Part shown: positions 25,871 to 34,285 of the stretch, one piece after another
How positions within the stretch are numbered: position 1 is the first letter of the stretch
Layout: each line of letters opens with the position of its first letter
Assembly: GCF_002250625.1 (NCBI RefSeq)
Contig: NZ_NMVQ01000034.1
Coordinates: forward strand, 186,001 to 250,000
DNA length: 64,000 bases
From: Enemella dayhoffiae
GTDB lineage: Bacteria; Actinomycetota; Actinomycetes; Propionibacteriales; Propionibacteriaceae
Reading direction: 5' to 3'
Notes under the pieces: generated by a model
Database searches by the model: none
The model's input: the letters and a program-made list of their open reading frames with translations, nothing else
What the model was told of the DNA's origin: nothing
Program-made: the position numbers and the translations under genes

Positions 25871-27204
25871 CCGCTGCCCCCGCTCCCCAGCAGGCCCCCA
25901 CCGCCGGCACCGCCGCCGCGCCGCCGGGCCAGGTGGCGCCGCGCCCGGGCAGCACCTATCAGCCCGCCCCGCGCGGGACCACCAGCGCCCCGGCGAGCGG
26001 CGTCCCCACGCCGAAGCTGCTGCGGCTGCTGATGGCGCTGTGCATGGTGACGACGGTGCTGTTCGGCGGCGCCTCCGGTGCGGTACTGCTGAACGCCAAC
26101 CACCGGATGGGTGAGGCGGTGCGCAACACCGAGCAACTGCTGCGGGTGCAGACGATCCGGGCGGAGATGCTGCGCGCCGACGCGACCATGTCCAACTCCT
26201 TCCTGCTCGGCGGGCAGGAGCAGATGGCTCAGCAGCAGGCGTACCAGAACGCCCTCGAACACGCCCAGCAGCTGGTCGTCGAGGCCGCCGAGGCGCAGCC
26301 CGCCGACCGGGTGGCGCTGGTCAAGGTGAACGCCACCCTGGGCCGCTACAGCCGCACCATGGAGCAGGCCCGGGACAACAACCGGCAGGGTTTCCCCGTC
26401 GGCCAGGCCTATCTGAACGACGCCGGCGGCCAGCTGCGCAACGGGATGCTGCCGGTGCTGGACTCGCTCGCCGAGACCAACCGCGCCCGGGTGTCGGACC
26501 AGACCCACTCCAGTCAGGGCGCCTGGATCGTCGTCACCGGGGTGCTCGCGCTGGCGGCGCTGATCGCCACCATGTGGCTGACCGCGCTGCGGTTCCGGCG
26601 GGTGGTCAACCTCGGGCTGGGTGCGGCCACCGTGCTGGTGCTGGCCGGGTTGCTCACCGGCGCGCTGACGATGGCCAACAACGCCACCACCTCCGACACC
26701 GTGAACAGTCAGTCGTTGGCCACCGCCCAGGCCGCGGCCAACGCCCGGGCGCACGGCTATGACGCCAAGGTGTACGAGAACCTGACGCTGATCTCGCGTT
26801 CCGGCGGTGGCGAACTGGAGCAGTCCTGGGCGGACGCGTCGTGGGAGACCCGCTATGCGCTGCGCCGGATCCCCGACGCCACCGACCGGAACCGGCTCAC
26901 CCAGCTGTGGGACACCCACTCGTTCGTGCACCTGGCGATCCGCAACAACGACGCGGCCGGACGTTGGGACCAGGCCCGTGAGCTGGCCACCAACGACGCC
27001 CCGACCGGCTCCAACCAGACCTTCGCCCGCTTCGACGAGTCCGTGACCCGGTTGATGCAGACCTCCGGCGAGCGGGCCACGACCAGCCTGCGCAACCAGT
27101 ACGTCGGCCTGCTCGTGGCGGCCGGACTGTGCATGGCGAGCGCGCTGGCCGCCGTGGCCGGCGCCGGCTGGGGCATCCGGACCAGGCTGAGGGAGTACGC
27201 CTGA
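25867..27204 (+). CDS. GlnX-like membrane sensor protein
   Basis: A 445-aa membrane protein in the position of mycobacterial GlnX, between an ATPase and a GlnH-like lipoprotein. After a 50-residue Pro/Ala-rich cytoplasmic tail it has four membrane segments (about 51-76, 219-241, 247-270, 412-436), which leaves two helical extracytoplasmic domains (77-218 and 271-410) of similar size. This layout resembles two four-helix-bundle sensor domains. GlnX is thought to pass the signal of amino-acid-loaded GlnH across the membrane to PknG. The GTG start at 25867 overlaps the previous stop, and its own stop overlaps the GlnH-like start (TGATG). Confidence 0.7.
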   Translation: MTAAPAPQQAPTAGTAAAPPGQVAPRPGSTYQPAPRGTTSAPASGVPTPKLLRLLMALCMVTTVLFGGASGAVLLNANHRMGEAVRNTEQLLRVQTIRAEMLRADATMSNSFLLGGQEQMAQQQAYQNALEHAQQLVVEAAEAQPADRVALVKVNATLGRYSRTMEQARDNNRQGFPVGQAYLNDAGGQLRNGMLPVLDSLAETNRARVSDQTHSSQGAWIVVTGVLALAALIATMWLTALRFRRVVNLGLGAATVLVLAGLLTGALTMANNATTSDTVNSQSLATAQAAANARAHGYDAKVYENLTLISRSGGGELEQSWADASWETRYALRRIPDATDRNRLTQLWDTHSFVHLAIRNNDAAGRWDQARELATNDAPTGSNQTFARFDESVTRLMQTSGERATTSLRNQYVGLLVAAGLCMASALAAVAGAGWGIRTRLREYA

Positions 27205-28148
27205 TGCGTCGACTGCTGCCCCGTCGGGTGACCGGACTGCTGCTGGCCGTGGGACTGCTGCTCACCGGCTGCAGCGCGAGCTATCGGCCCACTCCGCTGC
27301 CCTCGGACCCGCCCGGCCCCCGCACGCCCGGCAGCCCACCGCGGCCGTGCACCGACCCACTGCGCAGCTATGACCCGATGCCGCTGCCCCCGGCGGGCAG
27401 CGTGCCGACCAACTCGTCGATGGGCCGGGTCGCCGACCGCGGCCGGATGATCGTGGGGGTCTCCTCGGACACGCTGTCGATGGCCTCGCGCGAAGCTGGA
27501 ACCGGGGAGATCACCGGCTTCGAGATCGACCTGGCCCGCGCCATCGCCGAGGTGATCCTCGGCCCCGGCGGGAAGATCGAGTTCCGGGTGGTCGGTCCGG
27601 CCGAGGCGCAGCAGCAGGTCGAGACCGGCGAGCTGGACCTGGTGATCGACCAGATCGGGCTGAGCTGCACCACCTGGGCGCGGGCGGCGCTGTCGGCCCC
27701 CTATCTGAAGACCGAGCTGCGGGCGATCACCCGCCCGTCGGTCCAGTTCAACCCGAACACGCTCGGGTCCACCCCGACCTGCGTCCCGGCCGGCACCCAC
27801 TCCCAGGAGCTGATCCGGGCCAAGGTGCCCAACCCGGTCCTGGGGCGGACCTGGAGCGACTGCCTGATGCGGTTCCAGCGCGGCGAGGTGGACGTGGTCG
27901 TCGCGCCGCTGCCGATCGCCGGCGGGCTGGCCCGCCAGGACCCGTACGCCAAGGTCAGCGACGCCGGTCTCGGCGAGATCCAGTTCGCGGTGATGGCGCC
28001 GCAGCGGAACGTGGACATGATCCGGTTCGTGAACGCGGTCCTCGCCCAACGGGTCGGCTCAGGTGAGTGGCAGCGCAGCTACGACCGCTGGGTACGCCCC
28101 TACGGTGGCGACGGCCGGCCACCCACCCCGACCTACGGGAGGTCGTGA
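27204..28148 (+). CDS. GlnH-like amino-acid-binding lipoprotein
   Basis: A 314-aa extracytoplasmic solute-binding protein (SBP_bac_3 type). The signal peptide ends in a lipobox LLTGC, with Cys23 as lipidation site. The mature protein has 'DRGRMIVGVSSDTLSM', 'TGEITGFEIDLARAIAEVILG', 'LVIDQIGLSCTTWARAALSAPYLKTELRAI' and a late 'CVPAGTHSQELIRAKVP', the usual two-lobe pattern for polar amino acids. No ABC permease or ATPase genes are nearby, so it is more likely a sensor than an importer subunit, as for M. tuberculosis GlnH, which binds aspartate and glutamate. The ATG overlaps the GlnX-like stop. Confidence 0.85.
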   Translation: MRRLLPRRVTGLLLAVGLLLTGCSASYRPTPLPSDPPGPRTPGSPPRPCTDPLRSYDPMPLPPAGSVPTNSSMGRVADRGRMIVGVSSDTLSMASREAGTGEITGFEIDLARAIAEVILGPGGKIEFRVVGPAEAQQQVETGELDLVIDQIGLSCTTWARAALSAPYLKTELRAITRPSVQFNPNTLGSTPTCVPAGTHSQELIRAKVPNPVLGRTWSDCLMRFQRGEVDVVVAPLPIAGGLARQDPYAKVSDAGLGEIQFAVMAPQRNVDMIRFVNAVLAQRVGSGEWQRSYDRWVRPYGGDGRPPTPTYGRS

Positions 28149-29377
28149 TGACGGCGCAGTCCCGGGCCCGGTCCGTGCTGGCCCCGCTGGCGCCGGGCCG
28201 GATCGGCGTACCCGTGCCGCCGGAACAGCTCCAGCGCTATCTCGGTGCGCTGCACGACTGGACGGCCGCCCGGCGCCGCGAACTGGACCTGCTCGACGCG
28301 GCCCTGCTCCGCTCCCCCCAACGGGCCCAGTTGACCCGCGACATGATGCTGTCGATGGCACTGTGGAAGGCGGTCCGGGACCGGCTCGACCTGCTGCTCG
28401 CCACCTGGGACTCCGGCCGCGTCGGCCGGACCGAGCTGGAGCGGTTGTCGGCGCTGGTGTGGGGCCGGCTGGACGCCACCCTCGACCCGTCCCTGCTGGC
28501 CCGCGCGGACGCCGGTGACGCCCACCCGCACGCGCCGGGTGCGACCCAGAGCGGGCTCGCGGTGTCGCTGCCGGAGGCGTGCCGGCTCTCCGACGCGATG
28601 GCCGCCCAACTGCGCACCCGGTTGGCGCTCGACCCGGCGGCCGACGAACTGACCAACCGGCTGCGCGACCTGCGCGCCCAGGTGGAGCGGATCCGCGACC
28701 AGGTCGCGCTGGAACCGGCCGCGCTGCGCGCCGCCCCGGCGACCCGGCTGGCCGAGCTTGACGCCCGCGTCGGTGAGATGACCGAGCGGCACAGCCGCGG
28801 CGGCGACGTGGGCGGAATGATCGGGCCGGCCGAGATCGAGGCGGCCCGGTTCGAGCGGGACCTGATCGTCGGCGGGGTCGAACGGCGCCGGGCCCGCGGC
28901 CTGGTCGACCGGGCCCGCGAGCTGCGCGCCGACCTGGAGTCGCGGGAGGCGGCGTTGACCCAGCTGGTCACCCAGTGCGTACGCAGGGTCGCGCCGGCCC
29001 CGAAATATGCCGTCCCCGACGTGGCGGCCCTCGGCCCGTTGCCGAACACCGCCGAGAAGATCGAGGCCTATCTGAAGAAGCTGGACCAGGTCAGCCGGGC
29101 GATGCAGGTGGTGCAGGAGTCCTACACCCGGGCGCTGCACGAGCACACGACGCTGGTCGAGCGGATGGCGGTGCAGCGCGAGCGGGCCACCGTGGCCGGC
29201 TTCGAGAACCACCGCGACCTGGTCGCGATCGACTCGATCACCCGCGACGTGCTGGAGCGCGAACCCTCCCCCATCCCGCTGGCCACCGAGCTGGTGGAGG
29301 CCTACGAGATGGGCGTGCAGTGGCTCGGCGCCCAGCACCGGGCCCGCACCCAGCAGCCGAAGGGAGAGCGCGGATGA
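28148..29377 (+). CDS. Uncharacterised coiled-coil protein of the PknG island
   Basis: A 409-aa protein with no signal, membrane segment or motif I recognise. Long charged helices dominate: residues ~185-225 ('LTNRLRDLRAQVERIRDQVAL'), ~265-300 ('RRARGLVDRARELRADLESRE') and ~320-365 ('EKIEAYLKKLDQVSRAMQVV'), so it is probably an elongated coiled-coil. It lies between the lipoprotein and the kinase with 1- and 4-nt overlaps, which argues for a dedicated role such as a cytoplasmic linker between sensor and kinase (inference). The ATG at 28148 overlaps the previous stop as TGATG. Confidence 0.7.
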   Translation: MTAQSRARSVLAPLAPGRIGVPVPPEQLQRYLGALHDWTAARRRELDLLDAALLRSPQRAQLTRDMMLSMALWKAVRDRLDLLLATWDSGRVGRTELERLSALVWGRLDATLDPSLLARADAGDAHPHAPGATQSGLAVSLPEACRLSDAMAAQLRTRLALDPAADELTNRLRDLRAQVERIRDQVALEPAALRAAPATRLAELDARVGEMTERHSRGGDVGGMIGPAEIEAARFERDLIVGGVERRRARGLVDRARELRADLESREAALTQLVTQCVRRVAPAPKYAVPDVAALGPLPNTAEKIEAYLKKLDQVSRAMQVVQESYTRALHEHTTLVERMAVQRERATVAGFENHRDLVAIDSITRDVLEREPSPIPLATELVEAYEMGVQWLGAQHRARTQQPKGERG

Positions 29378-31800
29378 AGTGCGACCAGCCGGGCTGCACC
29401 GGCAGCATCGCCGACGGCTATTGCGACGTGTGCGGGATGCCGCCCAGCAGCAGCGCCCAGCCGGCCGCGCAACCGCCCGCGCAGCCGAGCGCGAGCGCAC
29501 CGGCCGCCGGTCAGGCCCCGCTCGATGCCACGATGCCCACCCCACCGCCGCGACCGCTGGGCAACCGGCTCAAGCCGGTCCCCGGCGCCCCGCCAGCGGC
29601 CCGCGCCACGGGTCGCTGCGCGATGCCCGGGTGTGGCGGGGAGATCCGCGACGGCTACTGCGACATCTGCGGCTCGCCCCCGGATGCGGCACCGACTCCG
29701 GTCGGCGACGACGCCGCGCTGTCCACGGTGACCAAGGGATCCTCGCGGCTCGGCTCCACCGCGCTCGGCTCCCAGCGGGCGGCCAGCAGCGGATCGCGCT
29801 CGACCCGGCGTACCGGAACCGGCTCGCAGCGGATGCGCGGAAACCGGATCGGCGCCGGGCTGACCCGGGTCCCGCCGGCGCCGTCGGTGGATCCGTCGGG
29901 CGCCATCATGAAGGACCCGATGGTGCCCGAGAACCGGCGCAACTGCCCCAGCTGCGGGGCACCGGTCGGCCGGTCCCGCGGCGACCGGCCCGGGCGTACC
30001 ACCGGCTTCTGCGCCAAGTGCCGCAACCCGTTCTCGTTCGAGCCGAAGCTGAAGCGTGGCGACCGGGTCGCCGGGCAGTACGAGGTGGCCGGCTGTCTCG
30101 CCCATGGCGGGCTCGGTTGGATCTATCTGGCCCGGGACCGCAACGTGTCCAACCGGTGGGTGGTGCTCAAGGGCCTGCTCAACTCCGGTGACGCCGACGC
30201 CCTGGCCGCGGCCATCGCGGAGCAGCAATTCCTTGCCCAGGTTGAACATCCGCTGATCGTGGAGATCTACAACTTCGTCACCCACGAGGGTGCCGGCTAC
30301 ATCGTGATGGAGTACGTCGGCGGCCGGTCGCTCAAGGAACTGCTGAAGGATCGGATGGAGGCCAACGGCGGCGACTACGACCCGCTGCCGCCGGACCAGG
30401 CGATGGCCTACCTGATCGAGGCGCTGCCGGCTTTCCAGTATCTGCACGACATGGGGCTGGTCTATTGCGACTTCAAGCCCGACAACATCATCCAGGTCGG
30501 TGACGCGATCAAGCTGATCGACCTTGGTGGCGTACGCCGGGCCGACGACGAGGAGTCGGCGATCTATGGCACCGTCGGCTATCAGGCGCCCGAGGTGGCG
30601 CGGGCCGGGGTGTCGGTGGAGTCGGACATCTTCACCATCGGGCGCACGCTGATGGTGCTCTGCTCCGAGTTCAAGGGATACCAGACCAGTTTCGAGTTCA
30701 CCTTGCCGCCGGTCGAGCAGACGCCGCTGTTCCAGCAGAACGACTCGCTCTATCGGCTGCTGCAGAAGTGCTGCGCCCCCGACCCGGCCGACCGGTTCGC
30801 CAGCGCCGACGAGCTGCGCGTGCAGCTGCTCGGCGTGCTCCGCGAGACCGTGGCCCGGCGCACCGCCGGCACCGCGCTGACCAGTGCCGCCTCGGTGCTG
30901 TTCGAACCGCCGGCCTTCCTTGGCGAACAGCTCGACTGGCACATGCTGCCGAAGCTGCGGCCCGACACCACCGACGCCCAGCACGCCTGGCTCAGCAACG
31001 TCGACATCGACGACCCGCGGGAGCGGCTGGCCGTGCTGGCCCAGGCCCCCGAGGAGTCGGCGGAGGTACGCCTGTTCCGCTGCCAGGCGGCGCTGGAGAT
31101 CGGCGACAGCACGCTCGTGGCCGCCGAGACCCGGCAGCTGCTGCAGGCCGACCCGTGGGAGTGGCGGGCGGTCTGGATGTCCGGGCTGGCCGCCCTGCAG
31201 GCGAAGGACTGGACCACCGCGCAGCAGGCGTTCAACGCGGTCTATGGCCAGCTGCCCGGTGAGCTGGCCCCCAAGCTGGCGCTGGCGATGGCCTGCGAGA
31301 GCGGCAAGGAACCGGAGGTGGCCGAGGCGCTCTATGCGACGTGCGTGTCCACCGACGCCAACTACGTCACCCCCTCCGCGTTCGGGCTGGCCCGGATCCG
31401 GGCACACCGGGGCGACCTCACCTCGGCGGTGGCCGCGCTGGACATGGTGCCGGTGACCAGCCGCGGTTACGCCGAGTCGCGCCGGTTGCGGGCCCGGCAC
31501 CTGCTCGCGATGGGCAAGGGGCTGGCCGACCTGGACGAGGCGATGCGCTCGATCGAGGGGGTACGCCTGGACGGCCGCGACGCCGACGAGTTCAGCGTCA
31601 ACATCCTCGAACGCGCACTGACCGAGGTCCGCCGTTCCGGACCCCAGCCCAAGCAGCAGGTGGGCGCCTACCCGGCCCGGGAGGACGCCCTGCGCGCCGG
31701 CCTGGAGCAGGCGTACCGGTCGCTGGCCCGCCACGACGAGCAACGCCGCGTCGAGCTGATCGACCGGGCCAACCGGATGCGCCGCTGGAGCCTGCTGTGA
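29374..31800 (+). CDS. pknG: PknG-like serine/threonine protein kinase with triple zinc ribbon and TPR domain
   Basis: An 808-aa soluble kinase. Order of parts: zinc ribbon 1 (C3, C8, C17, C20), Pro/Ala linker, zinc ribbon 2 (C82, C87, C96, C99), a Ser/Thr/Arg-rich segment (116-165), zinc ribbon 3 (C191, C194, C213, C216) in the place of PknG's rubredoxin-like domain, kinase domain ~228-490, TPR region ~510-808. The kinase has a Gly-rich loop at 244-248, Lys266 in 'VVLKG', catalytic D366-F-K368-P-D-N371 without the usual preceding HR, and DLG (383-385) instead of DFG, both PknG traits. In relatives PknG phosphorylates the FHA protein GarA/OdhI to release 2-oxoglutarate and glutamate enzymes from inhibition. 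The ATG overlaps the preceding stop (ATGA). Confidence 0.9.
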   Translation: MKCDQPGCTGSIADGYCDVCGMPPSSSAQPAAQPPAQPSASAPAAGQAPLDATMPTPPPRPLGNRLKPVPGAPPAARATGRCAMPGCGGEIRDGYCDICGSPPDAAPTPVGDDAALSTVTKGSSRLGSTALGSQRAASSGSRSTRRTGTGSQRMRGNRIGAGLTRVPPAPSVDPSGAIMKDPMVPENRRNCPSCGAPVGRSRGDRPGRTTGFCAKCRNPFSFEPKLKRGDRVAGQYEVAGCLAHGGLGWIYLARDRNVSNRWVVLKGLLNSGDADALAAAIAEQQFLAQVEHPLIVEIYNFVTHEGAGYIVMEYVGGRSLKELLKDRMEANGGDYDPLPPDQAMAYLIEALPAFQYLHDMGLVYCDFKPDNIIQVGDAIKLIDLGGVRRADDEESAIYGTVGYQAPEVARAGVSVESDIFTIGRTLMVLCSEFKGYQTSFEFTLPPVEQTPLFQQNDSLYRLLQKCCAPDPADRFASADELRVQLLGVLRETVARRTAGTALTSAASVLFEPPAFLGEQLDWHMLPKLRPDTTDAQHAWLSNVDIDDPRERLAVLAQAPEESAEVRLFRCQAALEIGDSTLVAAETRQLLQADPWEWRAVWMSGLAALQAKDWTTAQQAFNAVYGQLPGELAPKLALAMACESGKEPEVAEALYATCVSTDANYVTPSAFGLARIRAHRGDLTSAVAALDMVPVTSRGYAESRRLRARHLLAMGKGLADLDEAMRSIEGVRLDGRDADEFSVNILERALTEVRRSGPQPKQQVGAYPAREDALRAGLEQAYRSLARHDEQRRVELIDRANRMRRWSLL

Positions 31801-32969
31801 CCGAGGAAGGACCTGTCTTGTCCAACGAAGGACCCGGCGTGACCGCCACCGAGGCGCGCGCGGAGACGACGCCCTGTGTCTCCTGCGGCGCCACCGTGCA
31901 GCCGTGGGAGGCCTATTGCGAGGGCTGCGGGGCCCAGCTCACCCCACGCTCCGAGCCCCCGACCCCCGAACCCGAGTCCGCGGACGGTCCGCGGGACAGC
32001 CGCTCGGTCCACCTGCCCCGCGCCGCCCAACCCGAACCGGTCGCGGCGCCCCGACCCTGCCGCGAGTGCGGGGGCACGGTGGACGCCGACGGCTATTGCG
32101 AGCAGTGCGGCGCCAAGGCACCCAGCGAACGGGAGCACTGGAGCGAGACCCCGGCCGGCTGGCTCGGTGGGGTGTGCGACCGCGGCATCCGGCACTCCCG
32201 CAACGAGGACGCGATGGCGCTGGGGCTGGACGGGGGCCGGGCCGTGCTGGTGGTGTGCGACGGGGTGTCCTCCTCCGAGGACTCCGACGTGGCCTCGCTG
32301 GCCGCCGCCCGGACCGCCCGGGACGTGCTCGGCGCGCAGCGACCGAGTGGCCTGGGGGTCGCCGAGTCCCGGCACCAGGCGGTGCTGGCCGTGCTGGCCG
32401 ACGCCGTGGTCGCCGCCAACGACGCGGTCGTCGAGGCCACCGCACCGAGCTCGCGCAACGCGGCCTCCTGCACCTTCGCCGCGGCCGTGGTGGAGGACGG
32501 GGAGATCGCGTACGCCAGCCTGGGTGACTCACGGATCTATTGGTTGGCCGACACCGGCGAGTCGCGCCAGCTCAGCGTGGACGACTCGGTCGCCCAGTTG
32601 CAGATGGCCGCCGGCGCCAGCCGCGAGCAGGCCGAGAACGGCCCGCAGGCGCACGCGATCACCAAGTGGCTGGGACGCGATGCGCCCGACCTGACCCCGA
32701 CCGGCGGGGTGATCGAGGTGCCGGGTGACGGCTGGCTGATGGTCTGCTCCGACGGGCTGTGGAACTATGCGTCGACCCCCGATGAGCTCGAGACCCAGGT
32801 GGCCCGGCTGCTGGTCGCCGATCCGGCGTACGCCGAACCCACCGGGTTGGCCGAGGGGCTGGTCGCCTGGGCGAACGAGCAGGGCGGCAAGGACAACATC
32901 ACCGTGGCGCTGGCCCGGTTCGGGGATTCTGCGCTGCCTCCCGAGCACACTGGCCGGGTCCGCGGATAG
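31797..32969 (+). CDS. PP2C-family Ser/Thr phosphatase with two N-terminal zinc ribbons
   Basis: A 390-aa predicted phosphatase that would oppose the adjacent kinase. Two zinc ribbons (C27, C30, C41, C44 and C88, C91, C101, C104) precede the catalytic domain. PP2C motifs are present: 'RHSRNEDA' at 132-139, 'VVCDGVSSS' at 152-160, 'SLGDSRIYWL', 'CSDGLWNY' and 'GGKDNITVALA', supplying the metal-binding aspartates. The second ribbon 'DGYCEQCG' is close to those in the kinase and FHA protein. The GTG at 31797 overlaps the kinase stop and has TGGAG upstream; TTG 31818 and GTG 31839 also have possible ribosome binding sites, so the first ~14 residues are uncertain. Confidence 0.88.
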   Translation: MTEEGPVLSNEGPGVTATEARAETTPCVSCGATVQPWEAYCEGCGAQLTPRSEPPTPEPESADGPRDSRSVHLPRAAQPEPVAAPRPCRECGGTVDADGYCEQCGAKAPSEREHWSETPAGWLGGVCDRGIRHSRNEDAMALGLDGGRAVLVVCDGVSSSEDSDVASLAAARTARDVLGAQRPSGLGVAESRHQAVLAVLADAVVAANDAVVEATAPSSRNAASCTFAAAVVEDGEIAYASLGDSRIYWLADTGESRQLSVDDSVAQLQMAAGASREQAENGPQAHAITKWLGRDAPDLTPTGGVIEVPGDGWLMVCSDGLWNYASTPDELETQVARLLVADPAYAEPTGLAEGLVAWANEQGGKDNITVALARFGDSALPPEHTGRVRG

Positions 32970-32972
32970 GCT
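32967..32972 (+). promoter_or_regulatory. Possible internal -10 box before the VWA gene
   Basis: TAGGCT (TANNNT) overlaps the phosphatase stop codon; a start site near 32979 would leave a 24-nt leader with GGGGGAG. It could give the VWA-FHA pair separate expression. Confidence 0.3.
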
Positions 32973-33002
32973 GAAGGGCCCAGTCACCAACAGGGGGAGC
33001 AG

Positions 33003-34283
33003 ATGGCCGATTTCACATCCGAGGTCTACCAGAACGAGTTCCTGCCCGACGGCGGTACCGACGTGAACGCGATCGTCACGATCGCCTGCAGCGGGGCCGG
33101 TAAAGCGGGGCAGGGTGCCGGCGGTGACGCGGGAGAGATCATCATCGTCGACACCTCCGGATCGATGGGCGACACGAACATGGAGGCGGCCAAGAGCGCC
33201 GCGACGGCCGCGCTGGACCACATCGTCGACGGCACCTGGTTCGCCGTGGTCGCCGGCAACCACCAGGCCTATCTCGCCTATCCGGTGACCCGCGGTGGTC
33301 AGGGGATGGTGCGGATGGACTCCTCCACCCGCTATCAGGCGGCGCAGGCGATCCGCTATTTCCACTCCGACGGTGGCACCGCGATGGGGTCGTGGCTGAA
33401 CCTCACCCGCGCGCTGTTCAACTCGGTCCCGGGGATCCGTCAGCGGCACGCGATCCTGCTCACCGACGGGGAGAACCACAACGAGACCCCGCAGCAGCTG
33501 GACGCCGCCATCCAGGCCTCGATCGGGCAGTTCCAGTGCGACTGCCGCGGGATCGGCGTGGACTGGAAGGTGAACGAGATCCGCCGGATCGCGCAGGCGC
33601 TGCTCGGCACCGTTGACCTGATCCCGCACCCGTCGCAGCTGGGGGCGGTGTTCAGCGAACTGATGCAGAAGTCGATGGGTCGTGGCGTGGCCGAGGCCGA
33701 GCTGCGGGTGTGGTCGCCGCAGGGCGCCCAGGTGCTGTTCGTCCGCCAGGTCTCCCCCACCGTCGAGGACCTGACCTCACGCTCGCGGCAGGTGAACCCG
33801 CTCACCACGGCGTACCCGACCGGAGCCTGGGGTGATGAGTCCCGGGACTATCACGTCGCGGTACGCCTGGCCGCGCGCGCACTGGGCCAGGAGCAGTTGG
33901 CCGCCCGGGTCCAGCTGGCGGTGAACGACCAGGTGGTGACCCAGGCGCTGGTCAAGGCGACCTGGTCCTCCGACGACACGCTGACCACCCGGATCAACCC
34001 GGCGGTGGCGCACTACACCGGGCAGACCGAGCTGGCCGACGCGATCCAGCAGGGGCTGGCCGCCAAGGCGTCCGGAGACGACCGGACCGCCACCACCCGG
34101 CTCGGCCGGGCGGTGCAGCTGGCCCGCGAGACCGGCAACGCCGAGGCGACCGCCAAGCTGCGGAAGGTCGTCGACGTGCAGGACGAGGAAACCGGTACCG
34201 TCAGGTTGAAGCGGTCCGTCGACAAGGCCGATGAGATGGCCCTGGACACCGCCTCCACCAAGACGACGAGGATCCGAGGTTGA
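33003..34283 (+). CDS. von Willebrand factor A domain protein of the PknG island
   Basis: A 426-aa cytoplasmic VWA protein. The MIDAS metal site is complete: D50-T-S52-G-S54, Thr126 in 'DGGTAMGS' and Asp155 in 'LLTDGENHNE'. The C-terminal half has a beta-rich stretch then helices with 'GDDRTATTRLGRAVQLARE', and the protein ends in a Thr-rich tail DTASTKTTRIRG. VWA proteins with MIDAS sites bind partners through Mg2+; TerY-type ones belong to kinase/phosphatase/VWA triads. The tail is a plausible substrate for the kinase and ligand for the FHA protein (inference). GGGGGAG precedes the ATG. It has no signal peptide. Confidence 0.88.
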   Translation: MADFTSEVYQNEFLPDGGTDVNAIVTIACSGAGKAGQGAGGDAGEIIIVDTSGSMGDTNMEAAKSAATAALDHIVDGTWFAVVAGNHQAYLAYPVTRGGQGMVRMDSSTRYQAAQAIRYFHSDGGTAMGSWLNLTRALFNSVPGIRQRHAILLTDGENHNETPQQLDAAIQASIGQFQCDCRGIGVDWKVNEIRRIAQALLGTVDLIPHPSQLGAVFSELMQKSMGRGVAEAELRVWSPQGAQVLFVRQVSPTVEDLTSRSRQVNPLTTAYPTGAWGDESRDYHVAVRLAARALGQEQLAARVQLAVNDQVVTQALVKATWSSDDTLTTRINPAVAHYTGQTELADAIQQGLAAKASGDDRTATTRLGRAVQLARETGNAEATAKLRKVVDVQDEETGTVRLKRSVDKADEMALDTASTKTTRIRG

Positions 34284-34285
34284 CG

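Noticed and set aside
27204-28148. Component of a glutamate ABC importer
   Set aside because: No permease or ATPase gene is nearby, whereas GlnX-like and PknG-like genes are; a sensor role fits better.
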